In this document: positions 31,435 through 39,868 of the stretch, piece after piece
How positions within the stretch are numbered: position 1 is the first letter of the stretch
Layout of the letters: each line of letters begins with the position of its first letter
NCBI GenBank assembly: GCA_964555235.1
Contig: CAZKRU010000028.1
Span: 1 to 47,109 of the forward strand
Direction: 5' to 3'
DNA from: CAZKRU01 sp964555235
GTDB taxonomy: Bacteria; Verrucomicrobiota; Verrucomicrobiia; Methylacidiphilales; CAMAQI01
DNA length: 47,109 nucleotides
Translations under genes and position numbers: made by a program
The notes under the pieces: model-generated
Databases searched by the model: none
Told to the model about the DNA's origin: nothing
What the model saw: the letters and a program-made list of their open reading frames with translations, nothing else

Positions 31435-32286
31435 ATGTATTCGGAGGACTCCGACGCCGCTCTAAAACTCTACTTGCGTGAGATCAGTCAAGTAGCACTT
31501 CTCACCCGTGAGGACGAGGTTCGCCTCGCCAAACTCATTCAAAAAGGGGACGCGAAAGCGCGCCAACAGATGATTCAAGCGAATCTTCGCCTGGTCGTTA
31601 AAATCGCTCACGACTACATCAACTGCGGCCTCCCCCTTCTCGATTTGATCTCCGAAGGGAACATCGGCCTCATGAAGTCGGTCGAAAAATTTGACCCGAC
31701 CAAGGGGGGCAAACTCAGCACTTACGCCGCTTGGTGGATTAAACAATCGATTAAACGGGCTCTCGCCAATCAAAGTAAAACGATCCGTCTTCCGGTCCAC
31801 CTCGTTGACAAAATCGCCCGCATGCGCCGCATCTCCATGCAGCTTGCCGAAGAGTTCGGACGCGAACCGACGGATGAAGAGTTGGCAGCCGAACTCGATA
31901 TTACTCCTGCAAAAGTGGCACAGCTTCGAGTCTCCTCGATTCGCCCGGCCTCTCTGGATGCGAGTATCGGCGATGAGGGCGAAGGCGCCACTCTGGGTGA
32001 TGTCGTCAAAGATGACTTAGCCCTTTCCCCGCTCGATATGCTCTCCAGCGATAATATGCGGGGAAGCATTTTGGAGTTGATGCCGAATTTGGATGCACGT
32101 GAGCGGGAAATTCTCGGCTTACGATTTGGTCTCGATGGGAGCAATGAAATGACCCTCGAAGAAGTTGGTGAAAAATTTGGCGTCACTCGGGAACGCATTC
32201 GACAACTCCAAAATAGCGCTCTTCGAAAATTGAAGCGCGCGCTCGAGAAAAAAGAGAAGACGAAGCGTTTTTTGATGGGAGATTGA
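31435..32286 (+). CDS. RNA polymerase sigma-70 family factor (RpoD/RpoS-like)
   Basis: The product is about 283 residues, a group 1/2-type sigma factor without region 1.1. It shows region 1.2 (DAALKLYLREISQVALLTREDE), regions 2.1-2.4 (NLRLVVKIAHDY, LLDLISEGNIGLMKSVEKFDP, STYAAWWIKQSIKRAL), region 3 (RMRRISMQLAEEFGREPTDEEL) and region 4 (EREILGLRFGLDG, LEEVGEKFGVTRERIRQLQ). Its short form suggests an alternative (RpoS-like) sigma rather than the housekeeping one. An AAGGA lies 6 bases before a TTG at 31429 and 12 before this ATG, so TTG may be the true start. apt follows after one base. Confidence 0.9.
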   Translation: MYSEDSDAALKLYLREISQVALLTREDEVRLAKLIQKGDAKARQQMIQANLRLVVKIAHDYINCGLPLLDLISEGNIGLMKSVEKFDPTKGGKLSTYAAWWIKQSIKRALANQSKTIRLPVHLVDKIARMRRISMQLAEEFGREPTDEELAAELDITPAKVAQLRVSSIRPASLDASIGDEGEGATLGDVVKDDLALSPLDMLSSDNMRGSILELMPNLDAREREILGLRFGLDGSNEMTLEEVGEKFGVTRERIRQLQNSALRKLKRALEKKEKTKRFLMGD

Positions 32287-32287
32287 A

Positions 32288-32827
32288 ATGAATTTGCAGT
32301 TCCGCAGTGCCATGGATCGCCTCAAAGCCCAGATCCGGACGGTCCCCGATTTTCCAAAGCCCGGAATTCAATTTCGGGACATCACCCCCATTCTGAGCAA
32401 TGCCCAAATGTTTCGCTTGGCCGTAACCGTTTTTTCGGAGCGCTATCAACGGAAACACATCGAAAAGATTGCAGCCATTGACGCACGCGGATTTCTTTTC
32501 GCTGGAGCACTCGCCCATATTCTTGGAATCGGCCTCGTTCCGATTCGAAAAAAAGGAAAACTTCCCTTCGATACAATGACGGCTGCCTATGATCTCGAAT
32601 ACGGCGCCAATGAGCTTCAGATCCATACGGACGCCCTCCGTACTGGAGAGCGGGTTCTCCTCTTCGATGATGTTCTCGCAACCGGAGGAACGGCGAGTGC
32701 CGCGATTCAACTCATTCAGGGACTGGGCGGAGAGATTGTCGAAAACGCTTTCCTCATTGAAATCAGTGATCTCCGAGGAAAAGAGAAGCTCAAAGGGCTC
32801 CCCGTTTTCTCGGCAATTCAGTTCTAG
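32288..32827 (+). CDS. apt: Adenine phosphoribosyltransferase
   Basis: The 179-residue product is full length. It has the N-terminal IRTVPDFPKPGIQFRDITPIL motif, KIAAIDARGFLFAGALAHILGIGLVPIRKKGKLP, and the PRPP-binding loop VLLFDDVLATGGTASAA. It salvages adenine to AMP. It begins one base after the sigma-factor stop, so the two are cotranscribed. Confidence 0.96.
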   Translation: MNLQFRSAMDRLKAQIRTVPDFPKPGIQFRDITPILSNAQMFRLAVTVFSERYQRKHIEKIAAIDARGFLFAGALAHILGIGLVPIRKKGKLPFDTMTAAYDLEYGANELQIHTDALRTGERVLLFDDVLATGGTASAAIQLIQGLGGEIVENAFLIEISDLRGKEKLKGLPVFSAIQF

Positions 32828-32920
32828 GCGTTTCAAATAATCTCGCGCCTCGAGCAAATCTGGAACTCCGGAACTCAAGAGACAAAAAGCAGACGGGATT
32901 ACCCAATTTAAATAACAGCA

Positions 32921-32984
32921 TCCTCTGCGGACTCCGCGATCTCTGCGCGAAAAAATCTGTATCCTGTTTGGCGGACAACACTAG
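32921..32984. repeat. Truncated copy of the MITE-like element (right end)
   Basis: CTCTGCGG...CTCTGCGCGAAAA (32921-32953) and the terminal repeat at 32964-32984 match the right half of the 1486-1677 element. The terminal 21 bases fit the left end of that element at 19 of 21 positions. No left end is seen towards apt. It fills the space between apt and the next minus-strand gene. Confidence 0.55.
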
Positions 32985-32992
32985 AATCGCAA

Positions 32993-33241
32993 CTATCGAC
33001 GATCGTTCTTGTGATCTTCCGGTCCGGAAGGAAACCACTCTTTGAGCGGGTCCAGATTTGGATCCCGATAGTAGGCAACGACACCGACAATTCCCCCGGA
33101 GAGCAGAAGAAACAAGACGATCCAAATTCGCATGATTAACTCGTGCGCCCCGACATCAAAGGCATAAAGAAAAATCAAAAAGGGAGTCGGAAACGTAAAA
33201 GCCCCCAAGCTGATGCATTTGATGAGAAGAAATTTATTCAC
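32993..33241 (-). CDS. Small two-helix membrane protein
   Basis: The 82-residue product has two predicted transmembrane segments (about 8-28 and 37-57) and a hydrophilic C-terminal tail containing YYRDPNLDPLKEWFPSGPED. No family is recognised. It is likely real because the hydrophobic pattern is regular and the frame is not covered by another gene. It is separated from its neighbours by the MITE remnant and by 47 bases. Confidence 0.55.
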   Translation of the reverse strand: MNKFLLIKCISLGAFTFPTPFLIFLYAFDVGAHELIMRIWIVLFLLLSGGIVGVVAYYRDPNLDPLKEWFPSGPEDHKNDRR

Positions 33242-33288
33242 TGCAAATCATTCAATCGTCTTTTCCCCTTCTCGTCAATGCACGGACG

Positions 33289-34227
33289 TCAGAGAGGCAT
33301 CCACTGGGGGGAAATTGAAAATAATTTAGTTAAAGTCCCGCGAGGAGCAACACTCTGGATCCCCTCCTTATTCTCAAAATGTCGGGCCTGGTGGTGATCC
33401 GGAAGCCCCCAGCACGGCTCAATACAGATAAAAGGATTTCCATCCCCCCAGAGCGAGAGATAGGGGACTCCAGTAAGATCCACCTCGACACGACGTCCAC
33501 TGGGAGGATCTTCGAGGATCACCAGCGGTTGCATGATCTTTTTGGGTTCCAACAACAAAGCTCCCGGAAGATCTCCCAATGAAAATGGCATCGATCCCGC
33601 AGGAAATTCCACATACTGCTTCTCCCCTGAAAGAAGATTGCCCGGTGCCGCATGCCGCACCCAAGCACCTCCCGGAAGCGTTAACCGGCATTGCTTCAAG
33701 TCGGTCACTCCAAATCCAGGATGAAGTCCGAAACTGAGATGCGCGGCACGTTGAACCTCATAATTCGTAAAAAAGAACTGCACGTGAAGTTTATCCAGAT
33801 GAAGACGATAGGTCAGATCAAAACCGACGCGAAATGGATATTCGTGGGGGAGAATTCCTGCATAAGGAAGTTGATAGCGAAGAATCCCATTTTCCAATGA
33901 GACTTGGGGAGCCTCAAATGTTTTGTGCTGAATGAACCCGTGCACTCCTCCCTGCATTTCCTGACCGCAATAGATCGACTTCCTCTCTTTGAGACGATGT
34001 ACGTGGTATCCCATCACCGTCGCGTGATTTTTCCAACCCGACTCAGGAACCGAAACATCACCATCCCGATATAAAAAACCGACCCACTCCCCACTCTCCT
34101 TGCGGCGCGCCAAACTGACCATCTCTGCACCATGACGGCTCACGATGATCCGCAAGCCCGCTTCTAAATCAGTTAGAACGTCGAGAGTCTGTCCCTCCCT
34201 TAAAATTTCTTCGTAATGAAAACCCAT
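33289..34227 (-). CDS. Aldose 1-epimerase-like protein (galactose mutarotase fold)
   Basis: The 312-residue product fits the galactose-mutarotase-like superfamily: LRIIVSRHGAEMVSLARR at the start, GGVHGFIQHKTFE with a candidate catalytic His, FRVGFDLTYRLHLDKLHVQFFFTN, then LSFGLHPGFGV with the second His, and a closing YLSLWGDGNPFICIEPCWGLPD with the catalytic Glu. It probably acts on hexoses or hexose 6-phosphates. It lies alone, with the hairpin-rich region upstream of it. Confidence 0.8.
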   Translation of the reverse strand: MGFHYEEILREGQTLDVLTDLEAGLRIIVSRHGAEMVSLARRKESGEWVGFLYRDGDVSVPESGWKNHATVMGYHVHRLKERKSIYCGQEMQGGVHGFIQHKTFEAPQVSLENGILRYQLPYAGILPHEYPFRVGFDLTYRLHLDKLHVQFFFTNYEVQRAAHLSFGLHPGFGVTDLKQCRLTLPGGAWVRHAAPGNLLSGEKQYVEFPAGSMPFSLGDLPGALLLEPKKIMQPLVILEDPPSGRRVEVDLTGVPYLSLWGDGNPFICIEPCWGLPDHHQARHFENKEGIQSVAPRGTLTKLFSISPQWMPL

Positions 34228-34460
34228 TGCTTCCCTTTATCCAACCGTGATTTTGAGCAGAATCAAGCGTAGAACGTCATCCCTGTTCAAAATAGACCCC
34301 GATCTCCGAGGATAAACAGGGAGGGAGGATTGAATTGGAAAACAAATCCCCTCCGTTGCGCTTGGAGTCGTTGCGGTTAAGACCCGCCGATTCTCCACCG
34401 CACGGCGAAACGTGATCACAACAAATTGCCTAATGGAGCAGCGGCTTGGGCCTTGCGAAT

Positions 34461-34682
34461 GATTGAACCCAGATTTTGCATTAGAAAATGCAAAATCTGT
34501 CCTGGCGGGAAGAAGGACCCCGACGCATGTCGGGGGGTAAAACCCCGCCGAGATTTCATTCGCCAAAATGGTGAATGAAATTGAAGGGGAAATCGGCCTC
34601 AAAAAAACCGCTCTTTCAGAGTGGATTTTTATGAGGCAAATTTTGGAATAGAGGGGGTCTATTGCAAAATTTGGGTTGAATC
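34461..34682. other. Block of five consecutive hairpins with 24-bp inverted ends
   Basis: The ends at 34461-34484 and 34659-34682 are inverted copies matching at about 21 of 24 bases. Inside are back-to-back hairpins: 34470-34499 (13 bp perfect, loop AGAA), 34504-34549 (GGCGGG/CCCGCC enclosing CCCCGAC/GTCGGGG), 34553-34581 (12 bp with one wobble), 34596-34637 (about 20 bp imperfect) and 34637-34673 (9 + 6 bp with GGGGG loop). No credible gene overlaps it; the open frame on the minus strand there is a by-product. It occupies much of the 519-base gap before the PilT-type genes. A structured RNA or a palindromic mobile element are both possible. Confidence 0.6.
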
Positions 34683-34746
34683 TTAGATTTCCGTTCGCCA
34701 ACAGGCTTGCGCTTCGAAAAAATCGAGTCTAAAAAGTCAAACAACC

Positions 34747-36072
34747 ATGTCGGCCGTTTATAACGATTACGTCCTTTCTGCCAGTCTTGAAGTGGGGTGG
34801 ATAACTGATGAACAGGCAGAATCCGTTCGATTGGCCCTCAATTCCATTCCCGGTCTTGCCGCGCTCGACTACATGACCGAGCAACAAATTCTTACCACCT
34901 CTCGAGCCAAGCGTCTTCGGGATATGATTAACGATGCAGAGAAAGATCACCAAACCGCTGCGGGATCCCCTTCGTCTGCCGGCCTCGCTTCGGGGATCAC
35001 CACCGATGAAAACTCGGGCCCCTACAGTCATGTCCGCGATTATCTCCACTATGCCCTTCAATGCGGTGCCTCCGACGTTCATTTGAGTCCCGACGCCCGA
35101 CCCATCATGCGCATAAGCGGCCAACTCATTGCCTTTCCCGATTTTCCAATGTTAACCCGGACTCAAACGGAAGCCTTAGGGCGAGGATTTCTCACCTCCC
35201 GTCAAGCGGAGACCGTTGACGAGATGGGATCCATCGATTTTTGTTATGAGGTGAGCGGCAGCTCCCGCTATCGTTCCAGCGTCGTTCGTCAACGGCGTGG
35301 ATGGGAAATGGTCTTCCGGATTATTTCGTCCCGTATTAAAACCATGGATGACCTCGGCCTTCCTGACACTCTCAAGGTCCTGACTCAATATCATAACGGT
35401 CTGATTCTTGTAACAGGATCGGTCGGAAGTGGAAAATCAACGACCCTTGCCGCCATGGTGGAACAGATTAATCAGGAGCGAAAGGATCATATCATCACTT
35501 TGGAAGACCCAATCGAGTACGTTTTCACTCCCAAAGGATGTCAGATTTCCCAACGTGAGATCCATACTCACACAAATTCATTCGGAACCGCCCTCCGCGC
35601 CGCGCTTCGTGAAGATCCAGATGTCATCATGGTCGGTGAAATGCGAGACCTTGAGACGATTCAGCTCGCCATCACCGCCTCGGAAACCGGACACTTGGTT
35701 CTCGGGACCTTGCACACCAGTACGGCAGCCCGAACCTTGGATCGACTCTTGGATGTTTTCCCGATTGAACAACAAGCCCAAATTCGGACGATGGTGAGCG
35801 AATCCATTCGAGGAATTGTCTGTCAGCAATTAGTTCCCCGCCTTGACGGTAATGGTCGCGTTCTCGCGCTTGAGGTCATGCTAAACACTCCCGCCGTCGG
35901 GAGTCTCATTCGCGACGCCAAAACCTTTATGCTTCCGGGTGTCATGCAAACCGGGAGAAAGATGGGAATGCGTCTGATTGATGACTCCTTGATTGAACTG
36001 GTCGATCAGGGGATCATCGGCATTGAAGAAGCCATGCACCGCGCCGAAAATAAAAAGACTTTCACGAAATAA
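34747..36072 (+). CDS. PilT/PilU-like type IV pilus retraction ATPase with N-terminal extension
   Basis: The 441-residue product is a hexameric secretion-type ATPase. Residues 1-95 are an extra N-terminal region (helical, like the N-terminal domain of PilB/GspE). The PilT core follows with HYALQCGASDVHLSPDARPIMRISGQL, Walker A GSVGSGKST (224-232), the Asp box TLEDPIEYVF, Walker B DVIMVGEMRD and the His box LGTLHTSTAARTLDRLLDVFP. The usual GPTGSGKS is GSVGSGKS here. It would power pilus retraction or modulate it (PilU-like). A second PilT follows after two bases. Confidence 0.88.
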   Translation: MSAVYNDYVLSASLEVGWITDEQAESVRLALNSIPGLAALDYMTEQQILTTSRAKRLRDMINDAEKDHQTAAGSPSSAGLASGITTDENSGPYSHVRDYLHYALQCGASDVHLSPDARPIMRISGQLIAFPDFPMLTRTQTEALGRGFLTSRQAETVDEMGSIDFCYEVSGSSRYRSSVVRQRRGWEMVFRIISSRIKTMDDLGLPDTLKVLTQYHNGLILVTGSVGSGKSTTLAAMVEQINQERKDHIITLEDPIEYVFTPKGCQISQREIHTHTNSFGTALRAALREDPDVIMVGEMRDLETIQLAITASETGHLVLGTLHTSTAARTLDRLLDVFPIEQQAQIRTMVSESIRGIVCQQLVPRLDGNGRVLALEVMLNTPAVGSLIRDAKTFMLPGVMQTGRKMGMRLIDDSLIELVDQGIIGIEEAMHRAENKKTFTK

Positions 36073-36074
36073 CC

Positions 36075-37136
36075 ATGAATCGCATCGACTCCCTTTTTCA
36101 AGTTCTGATCGACGATGGCGGTTCGGATCTCCATCTTTTGGAAACCCAACCTCCCAAGATTCGAAAACATGGGGAAGTTCGCCCTATCCGCGAGGAACCG
36201 CTCTCCCGGCAAGAGATGACGGAATTAATGACACCCATCGTCCACGCCAACGGATGGAATAAATACCTCGAGTGTGGCGATTTGGATTTCGCTTACGAAA
36301 TGAATGATGATGCCCGCTTTCGTTGCAATTATTACAAGCATCTTCATGGCTATGGTGCGGTATTTCGAATTATTCCGACCAAGATCAAAACACTCGCGGA
36401 ATTAGGAGTTCCACCGGTCATTCAATCCTTTGGCGATATCAAATCGGGACTCGTTCTCGTCACCGGTCCGACTGGTTCTGGAAAATCGACCACCCTTGCA
36501 GCGATCATCGATTACATTAATACGACTTACGCCCGACATATCATTACGATTGAAGAGCCGATTGAGTTTGTCCATCCGAACAAGAAAAGCGTGATCACCC
36601 AGCGTGAAGTGCCGAACGAAACGCCAAGTTTCTCTCACGGCCTCAAAGCATCGCTCCGTGAAGATGCCGATGTGGTGCTCGTCGGTGAAATGCGTGACTT
36701 GGAAACCATCTCCCTCGCCTTGACCGCAGCAGAAACCGGACTTCTCGTCTTCGGAACGCTTCACACCAATAACGCCCGCAAGACCGTGGATCGTATCATC
36801 GACGCCTTTCCGAGCGATCAACAGGCCCAGATTCGTACCATGCTGGCGAATTCTCTCAAGGGTGTCGTGGCTCAGCTCCTTCTGAAACGCTGCGACAAAC
36901 CGGGCCGTCTTGCAGTGAATGAAATCCTCGTCGCTACCCCTGCCGTTGGAGCCATTATTCGCGAAGGAGGAACCGTCAAACTCGCAGACGTTCTCAAGAC
37001 GGGTAAAGCCGAAGGAATGCAGCTCATGGATGACGCCATCAATGAGTTTCTCCAAAAAGGTTATATCGATGGTCACGAAGCCTACATGAAGGCGATCGAC
37101 AAGCAGCGTTTTTCGCAATACTCCGAAGGTCACTAA
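36075..37136 (+). CDS. pilT: Type IV pilus retraction ATPase PilT
   Basis: The 353-residue product has the full PilT layout: an N-terminal GGSDLHLLETQPPKIRKHGEV domain, FRIIPTKIKTLAELGVP, Walker A GPTGSGKSTT (131-140), IEEPIEFVHPNKKSVITQREV, Walker B DVVLVGEMRDLETI, the AETGLLVFGTLHTNNA box and the C-terminal VNEILVATPAVGAIIREG. It depolymerises type IV pili, driving twitching and DNA uptake. The stop overlaps the trpD start by one base (TAATG). Confidence 0.93.
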   Translation: MNRIDSLFQVLIDDGGSDLHLLETQPPKIRKHGEVRPIREEPLSRQEMTELMTPIVHANGWNKYLECGDLDFAYEMNDDARFRCNYYKHLHGYGAVFRIIPTKIKTLAELGVPPVIQSFGDIKSGLVLVTGPTGSGKSTTLAAIIDYINTTYARHIITIEEPIEFVHPNKKSVITQREVPNETPSFSHGLKASLREDADVVLVGEMRDLETISLALTAAETGLLVFGTLHTNNARKTVDRIIDAFPSDQQAQIRTMLANSLKGVVAQLLLKRCDKPGRLAVNEILVATPAVGAIIREGGTVKLADVLKTGKAEGMQLMDDAINEFLQKGYIDGHEAYMKAIDKQRFSQYSEGH

Positions 37137-38149
37137 TGCTTCTGCAGGAAGCCTCCCTTTTTCAGGGCCCCGAACTCCCACTTTCCCGGATCCCCGAATT
37201 GGTTCGGGAATTACTCGATCCCAAAATTTCCGACGAGCCGAAAGCCCATTTCCTTAGAGACCTTACACAACGGGGGGAAACGGCCGCGGAACTTCATGCT
37301 TTTTCCAGCGCCCTACTCCCCTTCGCGATCTCACCGGGATTTGAAAAGAAATGGAACGGCGAACCGCTCTTTGATTGCTGCGGGACGGGCGGAGGGGGAC
37401 TCAACCTTCTCAATATTTCAACGGGGATCGTCCCTATTCTCGCTTCACTCGGAGTTCCTGTCGTGAAACATGGAAATCGCGGAGTTACCAAAAAATCCGG
37501 GAGCGCCGACGTCTTGGAAGCCCTCGGGATTAAAATCGATCTCACTCCCGCGCAGACTCGCGCTTCTCTCGAATCGGTCGGATGCGTCTTTCTCCTTGCA
37601 CCTCATTTTCACCCAACCTTTAAAACCATCGCTTCAGTTCGCAAATCACTCGCCGCTCAAGGAATGCGAACGATCTTCAACCTCCTCGGTCCGCTTCTGA
37701 ATCCCGCCCGCCCCACCGCTCAACTCCTCGGCGTTTTTCCTCCGCATCATCTCGAGCTCTTTCATCACGTACTCAACCTCCGGGAAACCGCTCACGCCGT
37801 TGTCTTGGGACGAGACTCAAACGGACAACCGATCGGTGAAGTCAGCATCTTTGGATCAAATGATTGGAGATCGAATCGTGCACTGAATCTCTCCTCAATT
37901 CCCCCTCAATCAGGAATGGAGTCGCTCCTCATCACCTCCGCACGTGAGAGTGCTGATCGATTGGTAAAACTTCTTCAAAATGAAGATCACGGCCCGGGTC
38001 GCGCACTCCTCATCGCCAACGCCGCCGCCGCACTCATCGTCCAAGGTCGAGCTGATTCCTTTGAAGCCGGACACGCGCTTGCCGACGAAGCACTGAGCTC
38101 CGGAAAAGCCTTTGCGACCCTCAAACGCTGGCAGCAGTTTGGGGCGTAA
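37136..38149 (+). CDS. trpD: Anthranilate phosphoribosyltransferase
   Basis: The 337-residue product joins anthranilate to PRPP in tryptophan synthesis. It shows FDCCGTGGGGLNLLNIST, a variant of the family GTGGD motif with Gly in place of Asp, then PVVKHGNRGVTKKSGSADVLEALGI, and the later FNLLGPLLNPARPTAQLLGVF. The length is normal. It is translationally linked to pilT, with no other trp genes in the window. The Asp-to-Gly change in the phosphate-binding turn may affect PRPP use. Confidence 0.9.
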   Translation: MLLQEASLFQGPELPLSRIPELVRELLDPKISDEPKAHFLRDLTQRGETAAELHAFSSALLPFAISPGFEKKWNGEPLFDCCGTGGGGLNLLNISTGIVPILASLGVPVVKHGNRGVTKKSGSADVLEALGIKIDLTPAQTRASLESVGCVFLLAPHFHPTFKTIASVRKSLAAQGMRTIFNLLGPLLNPARPTAQLLGVFPPHHLELFHHVLNLRETAHAVVLGRDSNGQPIGEVSIFGSNDWRSNRALNLSSIPPQSGMESLLITSARESADRLVKLLQNEDHGPGRALLIANAAAALIVQGRADSFEAGHALADEALSSGKAFATLKRWQQFGA

Positions 38150-38255
38150 CGATCGCCGTGTCAAAAAAGCGCTTTCTCGGCGATCTCAGCGCGAAATATC
38201 AATACCGCTTTCGCCTTGAATTGATCCAAATTCCTGAGAGGCTTCTCCTATTCCA

Positions 38256-39296
38256 ATGCCGCTTGACCTCTCACCGAAACATTTTGACCGCGATTGGGGC
38301 TTGGGTTCCATTGCCGTCGTTCTTTCTGTGATCGTTCATGCCCTGCTCTTGCTCTGGTTTTGGATCACCGGATTTCAATCGATGGCTATTCCCGCCCATC
38401 GCACTGCGATTCCGATTCAACTCAAACGTCTTGAAGTTCCGCTTCCGACTTTAAAAATCGTTTCCGATCCGAGCCCCGCCGCTGCCGTCATTCCCCGTAC
38501 GTTAGAGGCTCCCGTCCAGCTGCCGTTGGAGAGGGATACTGTCGAGCAGACACTTCAATCACACCAACCAAAACTAACCCTCCCCTCTCCACCACAAGTC
38601 CGAGTGGCTGAAAGCCCTCAATTTGCTCCGAGCGCCGCCGGACAGAGCACCCCCTTTTCACCCTCAGATCAAGCCTCCATCGAAGCGGAGATCGCCAAAT
38701 TTCAAACCGGAGTTCCGAGTCTTGGGGCGCCGATTCAGAGCCAGACCAATCTGACGAGCAATGCGCAGGGAATCGGCAATACTCCTGCGGATGGCGGAAA
38801 AACCGGAATGACCAGCTCCGGAATTCCCGAACTTCCGATCCTTCCTTCCAACGTTCCCGTCAAACCCCCTCCCTCCTTTGATCAGCTTGGCGCTGAATTT
38901 CGCGATCCCAATGCAGGATTAAATACACGTCTACCGCAACCGGTTCTCATTCGACTTCCGAGCGATATTCTTTTCGATTTCGACGTCGCCGTATTGAAGC
39001 CTGAAGCCTTCCAACTCCTTCAACAAGCGCTTCCCCTGATGACCCGATTTCCGGTCGCCAACTTAACCGTCGAAGGACATACGGATACCTTTGGTGAAGA
39101 CCGTTACAACCAGAAACTTTCCGAAGACCGCGCCCGTTCTGTCGAAGTCTGGTTGCGCGATCGTCTTCCCAAATCCTATACGCTCCAATCACGCGGCTAT
39201 GGGAAATCCCGCCCCATTGCCAACCCCCGTGGAACCATTTCTGAACAAGCTCGCAATCGTCGTGTGGAAATTTTGATTCAGGGCCTACAACCGTAG
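38256..39296 (+). CDS. TonB-like anchored OmpA-domain protein
   Basis: The 346-residue product has one N-terminal transmembrane helix (about 18-38, IAVVLSVIVHALLLLWFWIT), a long Pro-rich periplasmic stretch (about 50-215) resembling TonB, and a C-terminal OmpA/MotB-like domain (about 228-345): ILFDFDVAVLKPEAFQLLQ, VEGHTDTFGEDRYNQKLSEDRARSVEVWL and RGYGKSRPIANPRG, with RRVEILI at the end. It would span the periplasm and bind peptidoglycan. A role in envelope integrity is likely; TonB-type energy transduction is unproven. The start is preceded by no strong Shine-Dalgarno. Confidence 0.82.
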   Translation: MPLDLSPKHFDRDWGLGSIAVVLSVIVHALLLLWFWITGFQSMAIPAHRTAIPIQLKRLEVPLPTLKIVSDPSPAAAVIPRTLEAPVQLPLERDTVEQTLQSHQPKLTLPSPPQVRVAESPQFAPSAAGQSTPFSPSDQASIEAEIAKFQTGVPSLGAPIQSQTNLTSNAQGIGNTPADGGKTGMTSSGIPELPILPSNVPVKPPPSFDQLGAEFRDPNAGLNTRLPQPVLIRLPSDILFDFDVAVLKPEAFQLLQQALPLMTRFPVANLTVEGHTDTFGEDRYNQKLSEDRARSVEVWLRDRLPKSYTLQSRGYGKSRPIANPRGTISEQARNRRVEILIQGLQP

Positions 39297-39389
39297 GGAA
39301 TCTCCCCCACCTCTCTCTGAAACATTTTTGCAACATCCCATCCTCTTCATTGACGTAAAAAAATGAAGCCCTATTCTTGCAAAAAACCT

Positions 39390-39860
39390 ATGAAAAAATT
39401 ACTCTTCTTGCTTCTGGTTACCGGATTAGTCTTTGGAGGAAATCTTGTCGCCCGAAGTGGAAAGTCGATGCTGGGGCAACCGCTCCCGACACTGAATCTC
39501 GATTATGTCAGTGCCGCTCCCGAATACACCGGAAAACCGATGATCCTGGAATTCTGGGCCACTTGGTGTCCACCTTGCAGAAAGAGCATCCCTCACCTTA
39601 ATGAAATCTACGCAAAATATAAGGAAGAGGGATTAATTGTTATTGGAGTAACCGAAGAGGATAATACAACAATCAAAGCATTTACCAAAAAAACTCCAAT
39701 TGACTATTCCGCGGCAACGGATCGCGGCGGACGTCTCAAAAAATCTTTCGAAATCAATGGAATCCCTCATGCCGTTTTGGTCAACAAAGAAGGGAACATC
39801 GTTTGGGAAGGACACCCCATGAGCCTGACCGACGCAGAAATTCAGAAGATTTTAAAGTAA
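39390..39860 (+). CDS. TlpA/ResA-like thioredoxin
   Basis: The 156-residue product has a signal peptide or anchor (MKKLLFLLLVTGLVFGG) and a thioredoxin fold with FWATWCPPCRKSIPHLNEIY (active-site WCPPC), a GVTEEDNTT segment and the cis-Pro loop NGIPHAVLVNKEGNIVW. It reduces or isomerises disulfides in the periplasm, as in cytochrome c maturation. The ATG is chosen for the signal peptide; the frame is open nine codons earlier. Confidence 0.9.
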   Translation: MKKLLFLLLVTGLVFGGNLVARSGKSMLGQPLPTLNLDYVSAAPEYTGKPMILEFWATWCPPCRKSIPHLNEIYAKYKEEGLIVIGVTEEDNTTIKAFTKKTPIDYSAATDRGGRLKKSFEINGIPHAVLVNKEGNIVWEGHPMSLTDAEIQKILK

Positions 39861-39868
39861 CGGTTATC

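Noticed and set aside
34237..34701. A 154-codon minus-strand frame over the hairpin block.
   Set aside because: It runs straight through palindromic stems, has no coding-like composition or motif, and its start lacks a ribosome-binding site.
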